A stretch of DNA of 63,810 bases from Nitrospiraceae bacterium (GCA_013140715.1 JABFSG010000025.1:1-63810), one strand, 5' to 3'; shown: positions 25,603 through 35,525, counted from the first letter of the stretch. Notes: generated from the letters alone by a model not told the origin. Program-made: numbers and translations.

Positions 25603-26693
25603 TAGACGTTGAAGCGGAAATAGACAATATCCGCTTCTTTAATGACGTAATCCTTGCCTTCGAGCCGAAACAGCCCCTTCTCCTTCACCTTCGCTTCCGA
25701 TCCGCAGGCCATCAGATCGTCGTAGTGATAGATCTCGGCACGGATGAAGCCTCTCTCCATGTCGGAGTGAATCTTGCCGGCTGCTTGTGGCGCCTTCATG
25801 CCTTTGGGAATCGGCCAGGCCCGCGACTCGATTTCTCCTGCAGTGAAGAAGGTGATGATGTTCAGCAACGTGTAGGCTTCACGGGTCAGCCGGACAAGGC
25901 CCGATTCCGTGAGCCCCATTTCCTTGAGAAAGTCCATCCGCTCACTCTCAGGGAGAGTGGACAGCTCCGCTTCGAGTTGGCCACAAATCGTCACCACCCG
26001 CGCGCCTCGTTTGTCGGCAAACTCACGAACCGCCTTGACCATCGCCTCGTCGGCGCTTGCCTGCTCCGACACATTGGCCACAAAGAGCACCGGCTTCGCC
26101 GCCAGCAATTGACATTCATCGAGTACCACGCGCTCTTCAGGAGTGTATGTCAGATTGCCCAGCCATTCGCCCTTGTCCAGTAATCCAACCAGTTTATCGA
26201 TGAAGGCCAGCTCAAACGCGGCTTTTTTGTCGCCTGCCCGAACTTTCTTTTCCGTCTTTTGCTTTCGCCGATCGAGTGTGTCCAGATCGGCCAACAGCAA
26301 TTCTGTTTCAATGATACCGATATCACGGAGAGGATTTACCGCTCCGCTGACATGCACGACATCCGTTCCTTGGAAACAGCGAACGACATGGAGCAGCGCA
26401 TCGACTTCCCGGATGTGGCCGAGAAACTGATTGCCGAGCCCCTCGCCCTTGCTCGCCCCTTCCACCAAACCGGCAATGTCGCGAACCTCCAGCGTGCTGA
26501 ACGTCGTCTTCTTCGATTTGAAGAGATCGGTCAGGACCCCGAGCCGCGGATCAGGCACCAGGGCGATGCCGGTATTGGGATCGACCGTCGCGAAGGGATA
26601 ATTTGCCGCCAACGCACCACTGCCAGTGAGCGCGTTGAAGACGGTGGTCTTTCCCACATTCGGCAACCCGATCATTCCACAACAGAGTCCCAT
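25602..26693 (-). CDS. ychF: Redox-regulated ATPase YchF (Obg/OLA1 family)
   Basis: This 363-residue P-loop protein of the Obg family hydrolyses ATP rather than GTP and associates with ribosomes. The N-terminal P-loop is GLPNVGKTTVFNAL, with DIAGLV (switch) following. The C-terminal TGS-like domain ends in GKDYVIKEADIVYFRFNV. It forms a common pair with pth upstream. The 122-base gap to pth holds repeat copy 2b. Confidence 0.95.
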   Translation of the reverse strand: MGLCCGMIGLPNVGKTTVFNALTGSGALAANYPFATVDPNTGIALVPDPRLGVLTDLFKSKKTTFSTLEVRDIAGLVEGASKGEGLGNQFLGHIREVDALLHVVRCFQGTDVVHVSGAVNPLRDIGIIETELLLADLDTLDRRKQKTEKKVRAGDKKAAFELAFIDKLVGLLDKGEWLGNLTYTPEERVVLDECQLLAAKPVLFVANVSEQASADEAMVKAVREFADKRGARVVTICGQLEAELSTLPESERMDFLKEMGLTESGLVRLTREAYTLLNIITFFTAGEIESRAWPIPKGMKAPQAAGKIHSDMERGFIRAEIYHYDDLMACGSEAKVKEKGLFRLEGKDYVIKEADIVYFRFNV

Positions 26694-26738
26694 TGCTCCC
26701 CTCCTCGCTCCTCTACCGTGCAGAAAGCTTTATTCACA

Positions 26739-26833
26739 GGGGCGGAGCCAGATTGACTCTGACTGCGCGCGTCCACCGAGCACATTCCGATTGTGCGCGG
26801 TGCGCGAGCAAGGAGTCAGCCTGGCTGCGCCCC
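26739..26833. repeat. Palindromic repeat family 2, copy b (overlaps the pth 3' end)
   Basis: The arms GGGGCGGAGCCAGATTGACTC and GAGTCAGCCTGGCTGCGCC pair around CCGAGCACATTCCGATTGTGCGC. The right 18 bases are inside pth and encode its last residues, EGAQPG and stop. The core GCGCGCGTCCA-CGAGCAC is shared with copies 2a and 2c. Confidence 0.82.
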
Positions 26834-27412
26834 TTCATCTTCTCCAAGCTTCTCCCGCACATTAAACTGATTCATCGCCACGTCTGTTCCCCGGTAGACC
26901 AGACATTCCAACGATTCGACGGCTCGGTCGAGACAAGGGTTCAACACCTCAAGCTCTTCCTTCGTGAATGGCTGCAACACATAGTCCGCCGAGTCCTGAC
27001 GAGGCGCCGGTCGGCCGATTCCGATCTTCACCCGCACAAACTGAGCGGTTCCGATCGCCTCGATCACCGACTTGATCCCATTGTGGCCCCCATGCCCGCC
27101 AGCTTGTTTGATCCGGAGACGCCCCAGATCGAGGTCAAGGTCGTCATGGACAAGAATCAAGTCGTCGGTGGTCAGCGAATACTCGCGCAGAAGGCCTTTG
27201 AGTGGAGGACCAGTGACGTTCATCCAGTCGAGGGTGCCGGCAAGTTCGAGGAGTTCCGACCCAAGCCGTCCCGATCCACGTTGAGCGACGCCGCGCTTGG
27301 CGAGACGGATGGACCACCGAGCCGCAGCCCGCTCGATGACCCACATACCGGCGTTGTGGCGGGTTGGGGCATAGGCAGCGCCAGGGTTGCCCAGCCCAAC
27401 GATGAGGCGCAA
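26816..27412 (-). CDS. pth: Peptidyl-tRNA hydrolase
   Basis: Pth frees tRNA from peptidyl-tRNA dropped by ribosomes. The 198-residue protein has the catalytic histidine H19 in APTRHNAG, LVHDDLDLDLGRLR (catalytic Asp region), GGHGGHNGIKS and RVKIGIGRP. The C-terminal tail is encoded in a palindromic repeat. It lies 2 bases downstream of rplY, an order found widely (rplY-pth-ychF). Confidence 0.95.
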   Translation of the reverse strand: MRLIVGLGNPGAAYAPTRHNAGMWVIERAAARWSIRLAKRGVAQRGSGRLGSELLELAGTLDWMNVTGPPLKGLLREYSLTTDDLILVHDDLDLDLGRLRIKQAGGHGGHNGIKSVIEAIGTAQFVRVKIGIGRPAPRQDSADYVLQPFTKEELEVLNPCLDRAVESLECLVYRGTDVAMNQFNVREKLGEDEGAQPG

Positions 27413-27414
27413 GG

Positions 27415-28200
27415 TTACTTCTTCTTTTCTGCTTCTTTCTTCTCAGCTTTTGGCGCTGCAGCGCCTTTCTTATCGCCGCCCTTCGCATCGGCAGCCCCAG
27501 CGGCCGCTCCGGCTTTGGCTGCATCGCCGCCCTCAGGAGCCTCACCGGCCACTTTACCCTTCGCGGCCACTTCCGGCTCTTTCCCTGCATCAGGCGCGGC
27601 TGCCCCGCTTGCGAGGAGCGACTCAAGCTTGGCTTCTGTCATCGGAGCTGCCACACTCACGACCATCTGTTCAGGATCGTCGAGATAGCGGATTCCCTCG
27701 CGCGCAGCCAGGTCTTTCAGGTGAAGACCCTGCGCAATGGCAAGGCCCGAGGCATCGACTTCGATGAAGTCCGGCAGCACACCGGGTAGGCACTCGATAT
27801 GCAACTCACGCATATTGTGGTGAAGAACGCCACCTTCTTTGACACCGGCCGGCACTCCACCGGTCAAATGCAGCGGCACCTTCACGCGAATCGGCTTGTC
27901 CATCGAGATTTCGAACAGATCCGCATGCAACACATTCCCTTCGACCGGATCGACCTGAAAATCACGCAATAGCGCCGTTCGATTCGGTTTGGACTTCGCG
28001 CCAGCCAGAGTGAGCGATACGAGCGCGGCTCCTCCCGCCTGTGCCTTCAAAATCTTGACCAGACTATCCGGCTCAATCGTTAAAAGCAGACACTCGCCCT
28101 GCCCATACAACACGCCGGGAACCTTACCCTCTCGCCGCAGCTGGCGCGCCGCACCTTTCCCCGTCTTCTCTCTCACTGTGACTGCTAGTTCGAACTTCAT
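27415..28200 (-). CDS. rplY: Large ribosomal subunit protein bL25, Ctc/TL5 form with long tail
   Basis: The product is 261 residues. The N-terminal L25 domain binds 5S rRNA (about 1-95; EKTGKGAARQLRREGKVPGVLYG). A second beta domain follows (about 96-185; IRVKVPLHLTGGVPAGVKEGG). The tail (about 186-261) is rich in Ala, Lys, Gly and Glu and ends in KKEAEKKK. It is longer than most TL5 proteins, and such low-complexity tails are common in this phylum as I recall. It lies between prs and pth. Confidence 0.93.
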   Translation of the reverse strand: MKFELAVTVREKTGKGAARQLRREGKVPGVLYGQGECLLLTIEPDSLVKILKAQAGGAALVSLTLAGAKSKPNRTALLRDFQVDPVEGNVLHADLFEISMDKPIRVKVPLHLTGGVPAGVKEGGVLHHNMRELHIECLPGVLPDFIEVDASGLAIAQGLHLKDLAAREGIRYLDDPEQMVVSVAAPMTEAKLESLLASGAAAPDAGKEPEVAAKGKVAGEAPEGGDAAKAGAAAGAADAKGGDKKGAAAPKAEKKEAEKKK

Positions 28201-28250
28201 GGTGCTCCTCCGCCCCCTTCTTCCCTTGTCTTCAGATGCCTCAGTGCAAA

Positions 28251-29192
28251 TTAGGCAAATAATGAACTGACCGACTCATCTTCATGGATACGCCTGATTG
28301 CCTCTCCCAACAATGGAGCGATCGATAATTGATGTAACTTCGGGCAGATCAGCTCTTTACCCCGTAAGGGGATCGAATTGGTCACAATGACTTGCTTGAG
28401 ACAGGATTGCTGGATCCGCTCCAATGCCGGTCCAGTGAGCACCGCATGGGTACAGGCGGTCCACACTTCCCGAGCCCCGCGATCCATGCAGGCCTGCGCC
28501 CCCTTCACAATGGTGCCGGCCGTGTCGATCATGTCATCCAGCAAGAGCGCGCTCTTCCCTGCGACGTCGCCGATGATGTTCATAATTGCCGTCTGATTGG
28601 GTCCTTCACGCCGCTTGTCGATAATCGCCAAGCTCGCATCAAGCCGCTTTGCAAAGGCGCGAGCCCGCTCGACTCCGCCTGCGTCCGGCGAGACCACGAC
28701 CAGGTCGCTTACTTGTTTTTTTGTAATGTAGTCCAACAACACAGGCAATGCGTAGAGGTGGTCTACCGGCACATTGAAAAATCCCTGGATCTGTCCCGCA
28801 TGGAGGTCCATCGTCAGCACCCGATCGGTGCCGGCTGTGCTGATGAGATCGGCCACGAGTTTTGCCGAAATCGGCACACGAGGCTGATCCTTACGATCCT
28901 GGCGAGCGTAGCCGAAATAGGGGATGACTGCGGTGATCCGCTGTGCGGAGGATCGCTTGAGCGCGTCGATAATAATCAGCAACTCCATCAGGGAGTCGTT
29001 AACCGGCTGGCAACTCGACTGCACCACGAATATGTCGCCGCCGCGTACATTCTCCTCGATCTTGACTCGAATTTCACCGTCGCTGAAAGACCCGACCGTC
29101 GCCTCACCGAGCTTGGTCCCGAGATAGGCACAAATCTCATGGGCCAGGGCCGGATTCGCGTTGCCAGAGAATATCTTGAGATCTCCGCTCAT
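28251..29192 (-). CDS. prs: Ribose-phosphate pyrophosphokinase
   Basis: Prs makes PRPP from ribose 5-phosphate and ATP. The 313-residue protein has [26 protein letters not shown], the metal site [26 protein letters not shown] and the PRPP loop [12 protein letters not shown]. It heads prs-rplY-pth-ychF, with a promoter candidate at 29339-29368. Confidence 0.97.
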   Translation of the reverse strand: MSGDLKIFSGNANPALAHEICAYLGTKLGEATVGSFSDGEIRVKIEENVRGGDIFVVQSSCQPVNDSLMELLIIIDALKRSSAQRITAVIPYFGYARQDRKDQPRVPISAKLVADLISTAGTDRVLTMDLHAGQIQGFFNVPVDHLYALPVLLDYITKKQVSDLVVVSPDAGGVERARAFAKRLDASLAIIDKRREGPNQTAIMNIIGDVAGKSALLLDDMIDTAGTIVKGAQACMDRGAREVWTACTHAVLTGPALERIQQSCLKQVIVTNSIPLRGKELICPKLHQLSIAPLLGEAIRRIHEDESVSSLFA

Positions 29193-29338
29193 CGATTCCT
29201 CAGAGGGTGCTTGGATGCAACAGTCTAGCGTTCGGTTTCGTCTATGGTTCGTCTCGACGGCGGGCGTCGGTGGGCGTAATTCAAACCCGCCTACCTACAT
29301 TCACTGCGCGCTGTTGAGGAAGCCAACTAAGGGGGCAA

Positions 29339-29368
29339 ACTCTAACGGAATGCACGGGGACTTGTCAA
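29339..29368 (-). promoter_or_regulatory. Promoter candidate for prs-rplY-pth-ychF
   Basis: TTGACA (29363-29368), an 18-base spacer and TAGAGT (29339-29344) on the minus strand, between ispE and prs. It leaves a leader of about 140 bases. No tRNA is visible in this gap. Confidence 0.5.
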
Positions 29369-29396
29369 CCGAGTCGCGGCCTATCGGTGGCCGTTG

Positions 29397-30305
29397 CTAT
29401 CGCCAGACAAGTGGACCTGAACAGGTGGGAACCACAAATGTTTTCATCCCATTTTCGTTCACAAACTGAGCCTGGGCCAGGCGAGCGCGCGCCTCATCTG
29501 CGAACAGTCCGAACACCGTCGCCCCACTTCCGGACAATAAGGCGATCTCGGCTCCGTGATCCAGCAAACTCCGTTTGATCTCCCGAAGCTTCTCATGTGT
29601 TGCGAACACCGGCGCTTCGAAATCGTTTTCTGCCGTGGCAACCAGTTGCGCCCAGCTCACCCGTGATTGCCGACCGAGTTCTTGCTGAACCGTCGATAAC
29701 GGTGTCACGGCCGTTCTGGTAACAGCCAATTCTTGATAGGCCCACTTGGTATTGACCCCAAACCCAGGATTGACAAGGACGACCCATCGGACTCCTTCGA
29801 CAACGATCGGCTGCACTGTTTCTCCCCGGCCTGCCACATACGCCGAAGGAGCAAAGAGAAAAAATGGCACATCGCTCCCTAACGATTGTCCGATATCAGC
29901 CATCTGCGCCGGAGACCACTCCAGCTGTAACAGCCGGTTCAGCCCAATGATAGTGGCTGCCGCATCGCTACTCCCACCGCCAAGGCCTGCTCCCATCGGA
30001 ATACGCTTGCGCAACTCGATATCCAGTCCGATCGATTGCCGGGCGTGCGCCAACACCACCGTTGCCGCACGATAGACGAGGTTACTCTGGTCCGCAGCCA
30101 GCTGCGCCGCATCGCATCTCAACTGAATATCCTGCCGGTCGGCGCATAGCCTGATCTGCACCTCATCCTCGAGGGCGACGGTCTGCATGATCGACCAAAG
30201 ATTGTGGAATCCGTCGGGGCGGCGGTCGAGGATACGCAGGATCACGTTGATTTTTGCGGGAGCAAAGACGGTGATCTCGGATGCACTTGGCTGGGAACTA
30301 ATCAC
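29397..30305 (-). CDS. ispE: 4-diphosphocytidyl-2-C-methyl-D-erythritol kinase (IspE)
   Basis: IspE phosphorylates CDP-methylerythritol in the MEP isoprenoid pathway. The GHMP kinase motif PMGAGLGGGSSDAAA is at about 106-120. The N-terminus has APAKINVILRILDRRPDGFH, and a C-terminal GSGATVFGLF is present. Length is 302. It overlaps the end of the sigma-54 regulator gene by 8 bases, an unusual neighbour for a metabolic gene. Confidence 0.95.
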   Translation of the reverse strand: MISSQPSASEITVFAPAKINVILRILDRRPDGFHNLWSIMQTVALEDEVQIRLCADRQDIQLRCDAAQLAADQSNLVYRAATVVLAHARQSIGLDIELRKRIPMGAGLGGGSSDAAATIIGLNRLLQLEWSPAQMADIGQSLGSDVPFFLFAPSAYVAGRGETVQPIVVEGVRWVVLVNPGFGVNTKWAYQELAVTRTAVTPLSTVQQELGRQSRVSWAQLVATAENDFEAPVFATHEKLREIKRSLLDHGAEIALLSGSGATVFGLFADEARARLAQAQFVNENGMKTFVVPTCSGPLVWR

Positions 30306-31680
30306 GGCCTCCCTTGATGGCGTACTTTTCTAATCGATAGCGGAAGGATCGCGTATTCAGTCTCAGCAACCGTGCGGCTTTTTTCTTCACCCACATGGCC
30401 CGTTCGAGCGCCTTCAGCAGCAGGTCTTTTTCTATGCCGTTGATAAGCTCTTCCAAATCCAGCCCGTCTTCAGGCAGATCGGTGGGCAGGCCCTGCTGCT
30501 GTGGAGTCACAGCACGGTGAAGCCAGCCCCGGATGTCCTGATCCGTCACAGGAGCGCCGGCGGAAAACGTAACCACTCGCTCGATCAGATTTTCAAGCTC
30601 ACGAACGTTGCCGCGCCACTCATGGCCCAGCAACACATGCATCGCTTCCGATGTCAATACAGGAGCCGGCTTGCCGCTCTCCTGCGAAAACTTTCCGAGA
30701 AAATGGTTCACGAGGAGCGGGATATCTCCCGTTCGAAGCCGCAACGGTGGAAGCCGAATCGGGATCACATCCAGGCGATAGTACAGGTCTTCACGAAACG
30801 AGCCGTCCGCCACAGCCTTTTCAAGATCCCTATTGGTCGCAGCCACGATGCGCACATCGACCTTGACATCCTGGTTGCCGCCTACGCGCCGGAACTCTCG
30901 TTCCTGAATCACCCGCAGCAGCTTCACTTGAATCGTCGGCGTCGTATCGCCGATTTCATCCAGGAAAATCGTGCCGCCGTTGGCGACTTCGAACAGGCCC
31001 GCCTTATTGGCCATCGCGCCGGTAAAGGACCCCTTCATATGCCCGAAGAGTTCGCTTTCGAGTAACGTCTCCGGTACGGCGCTGCAATTCACCGCCACAA
31101 AAGGCATCGAGCTTCGGGCGCTGTTATAGTGGATCGCACGGGCCACCAGCTCTTTTCCCGTTCCACTTTCCCCGCAAATCAGCACATTGCTCTTGGCGTC
31201 CGAAACTTGGCGCACTACGTTGAACACCTTCTGCATACTCTCGCTTTGGCCGACGAGTTGCGCAAACGACGATTGGCTCGCCATTTCACGCTTGAGGAGA
31301 ATGTTCTCCGTCGAAAGACGCCGCTTCTCCAGAGCATTTCGAATGATCAACTGCACTTCATCGACCTGGAACGGCTTGGTCAGGTAGTCGTACGCACCCT
31401 GCTTCATGGCATCCACCGCCGAGTCCGCAGTGGCAAACGCCGTAATGACGAGGACCACGGTTTCAGGAGCCGAAGACTTCACCGCCTTCAAGACTGCCAT
31501 GCCGTCGGCCTTCGGCATACGGAGGTCTGTAATGACAAGGTCGAAAATTTCTTTGTTTATCTGGCCGATGGCCTCTTCGCCGTCCGACGCTTCGGTCACG
31601 ACATAGCCCGCGCGTTTGAGCATGATGCTCAACACTTCACGCAGGCCTCTCTCATCATCGACAACTAAGATCTTTTCCAC
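30298..31680 (-). CDS. pilR: Sigma-54-dependent response regulator (NtrC/PilR type)
   Basis: The product is 460 residues. The receiver domain has phospho-acceptor D52 (VITDLRMPKADG). The AAA+ domain has Walker A GESGTGKE at 170-177 and the sigma-54 loop GSFTGA at 217-222 (Ser in place of the usual Ala). A C-terminal Fis-type helix-turn-helix ends with KKAARLLRLNTRSFRYRLEKY. It overlaps the partner kinase gene by 16 bases. With pilC beyond, PilR is the likely identity, controlling sigma-54 pilin promoters. Another NtrC-like role is possible. Confidence 0.88.
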   Translation of the reverse strand: MEKILVVDDERGLREVLSIMLKRAGYVVTEASDGEEAIGQINKEIFDLVITDLRMPKADGMAVLKAVKSSAPETVVLVITAFATADSAVDAMKQGAYDYLTKPFQVDEVQLIIRNALEKRRLSTENILLKREMASQSSFAQLVGQSESMQKVFNVVRQVSDAKSNVLICGESGTGKELVARAIHYNSARSSMPFVAVNCSAVPETLLESELFGHMKGSFTGAMANKAGLFEVANGGTIFLDEIGDTTPTIQVKLLRVIQEREFRRVGGNQDVKVDVRIVAATNRDLEKAVADGSFREDLYYRLDVIPIRLPPLRLRTGDIPLLVNHFLGKFSQESGKPAPVLTSEAMHVLLGHEWRGNVRELENLIERVVTFSAGAPVTDQDIRGWLHRAVTPQQQGLPTDLPEDGLDLEELINGIEKDLLLKALERAMWVKKKAARLLRLNTRSFRYRLEKYAIKGGRD

Positions 31681-33362
31681 GGTGTCCGCCCCTCATGCCA
31701 TAATCGCACGCCGGCTTCCCCTGAACGCGGCATACAGACGACAAATCTCGATCCTTGGCGCTCCTGACTTTCGACTTTAATCCACCCCCCGTGCAGATCG
31801 ACGATGCGATGCACGGCGGCAAGACCCAGTCCAGAGCCTTCCTTCTTCGTCGTAAAAAATGGAAGAAAGATCTTGTCCAGGTTCTGCCTCGGGATACCTT
31901 CCCCTGTGTCCTGGAAGGCGATTTCAATGACGTCGCCCTTGCGTTCACCGGCATCGACATGGCGGCAGCTCGTCGAGATCGTCAACTGCCCACCCTCAGG
32001 CATCGCTTCAAACGCGTTCGTCGCCATATTCCACAAGACTTGCCGGAACTGATCCTGATCGACCAGTGCCGTCAGCGCCCCGCTTGCCAAAGAAGTGACG
32101 ATTTTAATCTTGGAACGAGTTCGCGCTTCATGTTGAACGAGATCGAGCGTCTCGGCAAGTACTTTATTAAGATCACGTTCCACAAGATTGAGCGCCGGGG
32201 GACGAGCATACTGAAGAAATTCGGTGATAATGTTGTCGAGCCTGGTGGCCTCCCGAATCGCAATATCCATCAACCGGCGATTGGTCTCGTCTTCTATGGC
32301 GTCTTTCCGAAGCATTTGCATGGCACCGGCCAGTGCGCCAAGCGGATTCCGGATCTCATGGGCCATCCCGGCGGACATTTCACCCAAGCTTGCCAGCCAA
32401 TCCTTGCGGCGCATCTCCTCTTCGAGGTCCCGAATTTGCGTGAGATCTTTGAACACGCCAACCAAGCCCGCCTGCTTCCCCTGCTCGTGCAATGGCGAAA
32501 GAGTCATACCGAGAATCAGGCGATTCCCATCCGCGCGCTTACACTCCACCTCGAATCGCGTCGTCGTAGACACCGCGCCCTTGAGTTGTTCCTCTGATTG
32601 TTCGCTGGGATGCCAGTTGAAGACTTCGCGCCAGGGACGCCCGGCCACATGTGCGATCGTATATCCCGTCGCTTCCTGCGCCGCCGGATTGAACGACGTG
32701 ATACAGCCCATGGCATCTGCCGTAAACACGCCGCTGCTGATGCTGTGAACGATATTCTCATGAAAGACTTGGAGTCGAGTCAATCCCTGTTCCTTCTCGC
32801 GAAGCGATCGATCCGCCTGCTGAAGCTGTTCGGCTAAGGTTCCGCCTAGTATTCCAACGACAAGAAGGGCGAGGGCGTAGACCCCGAATGTCTGAAATGT
32901 TTCAGGCAAATTCAGCCGACTCGGCGGCATCCACCCCCACCCATCGAAAAGGCCATAGAGTTGAATGTTCGTTAAGAGCCCGAACAAAATAATGCAGAAA
33001 CAGGCAGTAAGCAGCCCCACTCGCCGACGGGGAACGAGACTGGCGACGGCCACCGTCATCACATACAACACCGCGAAGGGACTCTCGATCCCCCCTGTCC
33101 TCGTAATCAGCACAGTTTCAAGAAAAAAGTCGATCGCCACCTGGGCCCAAAACAGCACCGTGAGGGCCGATAGCGAGGTGAGCGCACGGAGCAGAATGGC
33201 AGAAGGGATCGTCAGAACGTAGGTGACAATAATCAGGGTATAAAACGTTTCGACCCGCCCGCCATTCCCAACTTGAAAAACAAGAGACAGGCCGAGCATC
33301 AGGGTCACAAGGGCCATCCGAAGCCCCATGATCCAATAGAGTCTTGTGCGCAGATTATTCAT
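31665..33362 (-). CDS. pilS: Membrane sensor histidine kinase (PilS type)
   Basis: The product is 565 residues. About six membrane segments lie in residues 12-175, then a coiled segment, a PAS domain (about 200-310), HisKA with H335 (GEMSAGMAHEIRNPLG) and a HATPase domain with N449 and GSGLGLAAVHRIVDLHGG (about 509-526). The layout fits PilS, the membrane kinase that monitors pilin and phosphorylates PilR. It precedes and overlaps the regulator gene. The pilC gene lies 180 bases upstream on the same strand. Confidence 0.88.
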   Translation of the reverse strand: MNNLRTRLYWIMGLRMALVTLMLGLSLVFQVGNGGRVETFYTLIIVTYVLTIPSAILLRALTSLSALTVLFWAQVAIDFFLETVLITRTGGIESPFAVLYVMTVAVASLVPRRRVGLLTACFCIILFGLLTNIQLYGLFDGWGWMPPSRLNLPETFQTFGVYALALLVVGILGGTLAEQLQQADRSLREKEQGLTRLQVFHENIVHSISSGVFTADAMGCITSFNPAAQEATGYTIAHVAGRPWREVFNWHPSEQSEEQLKGAVSTTTRFEVECKRADGNRLILGMTLSPLHEQGKQAGLVGVFKDLTQIRDLEEEMRRKDWLASLGEMSAGMAHEIRNPLGALAGAMQMLRKDAIEDETNRRLMDIAIREATRLDNIITEFLQYARPPALNLVERDLNKVLAETLDLVQHEARTRSKIKIVTSLASGALTALVDQDQFRQVLWNMATNAFEAMPEGGQLTISTSCRHVDAGERKGDVIEIAFQDTGEGIPRQNLDKIFLPFFTTKKEGSGLGLAAVHRIVDLHGGWIKVESQERQGSRFVVCMPRSGEAGVRLWHEGRTPWKRS

Positions 33363-33542
33363 GGATGGAAGACCGCCGAGAGAGAAGGATACCCGCAGAA
33401 TACGAGGAGAGATCTGGCTTGTTCATTCTCCTCTGACTTTGGCGCCGGACACCCTGGCCTCGCACATGCTTGAGGCGCTGAATGGCTCGAGCGGAAAGAT
33501 TTCAGGCCCAATTCCGTGAGAAAGCTGGATGAACCAACAGCC

Positions 33543-34790
33543 TTATCCGATTGCAGACGCCATTTTAAATATCGGGAGATACATCGCGATCACGATAAAA
33601 CCAATCACAACCCCTAAGAACACCATCATCGCCGGCTCAAGCAACGCCGTCAGCGAGGCAACCGCCTGATCGACTTCGTCTTCGTAAAAGTCTGCAATCT
33701 TCCCCAACATCGAATCCAGTGCGCCAGTCGATTCACCGACGGCGATCATATGCGTCACCATCTTCGGGAATACTCCGCTTGCCGCCAGGGGGTCGGCAAT
33801 GGTCTTCCCGCCGCTGATACTCTGGCGAGCGCTGATCAACGTCTCTTCAATAACTTTATTGCCCGACGTTTTTGCACAGATGGTCATCCCATCGAGTAAT
33901 GGGACCCCGCTGGAGAGCAACGTCCCAAGCGTACGGGTAAACTTGGCCACAGAGGCTTTTCTGATCAAATCTCCCACCACTGGCAACTTGAGAAGCAGCG
34001 TATCAATGACCTTCCTCCCTTGAACGGTCCCATAGTATTTCTTAATCCCGAAGATAGCCCCCACAATAGCCCCAAGAATGACATACCAGTACGCGATAAA
34101 GAAGTTACTGATGTCGATAACGATTTGCGTAGGGCCAGGCAACGCCACTTTCCCGCCTGACAACTCAAGAAACATCTTCGCAAAGATAGGAATGACAAAA
34201 AGCATGAGAATGGTGATAACGGCAACGGCGACCCCCATGATCGTCATTGGATAGACCATGGCAGACTTGATCTGCCCTTTGAGCTTCATCGCTTTTTCGA
34301 TGTATTGTGCGAGACGCGTCAAGATCGTATCCAGCAGACCGCCCACCTCACCCGCATGCACCAAGTTGACGTACAGATCGTCGAAGACTTTGGGAAAACG
34401 CCTCAAGGCATCCGAAAAAGTCGAACCTGCCTCCACTTGAGTCTTTACTTCCCCGATCGTCTCTCGGAGCACTTTATTCTCCGACTGGGTCGAGAGGATT
34501 TCGAGGCACTGCACCAAGGGCAACCCCGCATTGATCATCGTGCCGAATTGTCGTGTAAATACAACCAGATCTTTATCCGTGAGTCCGGATCCAAAACTTA
34601 ACTTGAATCCGGCCGCGCCACCTTTCTTCTCTTCGAGGCTGGTGACGACAACGCTCTGCTTACGGAGTTGATCCACCGCCTCATCGCGGGTTTTCGCGTT
34701 CAGTTCCCCCTTCTTGACGGCGCCAGATCTGGTTCGTCCGACATACGCAAAGGTGCCCATACGCGACATTCCGCCCTTCGATGTGGCCAT
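33543..34790 (-). CDS. pilC: Type IV pilus inner-membrane platform protein PilC
   Basis: The 415-residue protein has two T2SSF domains (about 75-200 and 280-400), each with the hydrophobic helices of the family: VYPMTIMGVAVAVITILMLF and MMVFLGVVIGFIVIAMYLPIF. FTRQFGTMINAGLPLVQCLE and TLGTLLSSGVPLLDGM are the signature segments. The soluble N-terminus (FAYVGRTRSGAVKKGEL) is as in PilC/GspF. PilC links the assembly ATPase to the pilus base. No pilB, pilT or pilin gene is in this window. The start may be M1, M8 or M11. Confidence 0.93.
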   Translation of the reverse strand: MATSKGGMSRMGTFAYVGRTRSGAVKKGELNAKTRDEAVDQLRKQSVVVTSLEEKKGGAAGFKLSFGSGLTDKDLVVFTRQFGTMINAGLPLVQCLEILSTQSENKVLRETIGEVKTQVEAGSTFSDALRRFPKVFDDLYVNLVHAGEVGGLLDTILTRLAQYIEKAMKLKGQIKSAMVYPMTIMGVAVAVITILMLFVIPIFAKMFLELSGGKVALPGPTQIVIDISNFFIAYWYVILGAIVGAIFGIKKYYGTVQGRKVIDTLLLKLPVVGDLIRKASVAKFTRTLGTLLSSGVPLLDGMTICAKTSGNKVIEETLISARQSISGGKTIADPLAASGVFPKMVTHMIAVGESTGALDSMLGKIADFYEDEVDQAVASLTALLEPAMMVFLGVVIGFIVIAMYLPIFKMASAIG

Positions 34791-34918
34791 CGGCCTGGCC
34801 GGTTGTAAGCTGAGAGGAATCCCTACCAGGCGAGTCTACTGACCACCCCCAAACCTGTCAAACAAAAGCACGATCTTCGCGCAGGTGACGAGGCACAGAG
34901 GCTCAAGCACACAGCGCC

Positions 34919-35455
34919 TCAGCTGTTGATCGCACTCGGAGGCCGAACGCCTCGGTAGAGATAATGGAAACCGGATAATAGCGTGAAGGAAACCATGCCC
35001 AGTAAGAGAGGCAGCAGAAGGGTGAGATCGATTTGACGGGAACTCAGGAATATCACCAACACGACATAGGACAGTTGGAGAAACGTGGTGCCCTTGCCCA
35101 AGAAGGTAGGGGTAAGATCCAGGCGATACTCGGCGAAATGCGCCACCGCCGTTCCCATCAACAGTATCACGTCTCGGCTGACCACAAGGATGGTGACCCA
35201 TGACGGAATCAAATGAATCATCGAGAGCGTGATGAACCCGGAAGTGAGAAGCAGCTTATCGGCCAGCGGGTCCAACACGGCTCCGAGGCGAGTATGTTGA
35301 TTCTTGACACGGGCGATCGCCCCGTCGAGGGCATCGGTAAGTCCGGCTACAATTAGAACGATAAGGGCTTCGGTAAATCTGCTGTAAATGAGTAACCCAA
35401 TGTAGCAGGGGATGAGGAGAATACGGAGAATGGTCAAACTGTTGGGGATATTCAT
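34919..35455 (-). CDS. pgsA: CDP-diacylglycerol-glycerol-3-phosphate 3-phosphatidyltransferase
   Basis: The product is 178 residues. It catalyses the first step of phosphatidylglycerol synthesis at the inner membrane. The CDP-alcohol phosphotransferase motif is complete: D-A-L-DG-AIAR followed by G-AVLD-PLAD. It starts MNIPNSLTILRILLIP and has five or six hydrophobic helices. A strong promoter lies 40 bases upstream. Confidence 0.93.
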   Translation of the reverse strand: MNIPNSLTILRILLIPCYIGLLIYSRFTEALIVLIVAGLTDALDGAIARVKNQHTRLGAVLDPLADKLLLTSGFITLSMIHLIPSWVTILVVSRDVILLMGTAVAHFAEYRLDLTPTFLGKGTTFLQLSYVVLVIFLSSRQIDLTLLLPLLLGMVSFTLLSGFHYLYRGVRPPSAINS

Positions 35456-35492
35456 ATATTCAGAAACACAGAGCCCACCACGGCGGGGGGAA

Positions 35493-35521
35493 ATGATAGG
35501 AGGGCATTACCCAGTTGTCAA
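35493..35521 (-). promoter_or_regulatory. Strong promoter of pgsA
   Basis: A perfect TTGACA (35516-35521), a 17-base spacer and TATCAT (35493-35498, 5 of 6). It is back to back with the plus-strand promoter at 35526-35554. Confidence 0.7.
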
Positions 35522-35525
35522 CGGC

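Noticed and set aside
29193-29396. Possible tRNA between prs and ispE, where some bacteria have tRNA-Gln
   Set aside because: No T-loop (GGTTCRANYCC) or matching acceptor stem could be found on either strand. No tRNA was seen elsewhere in the window.
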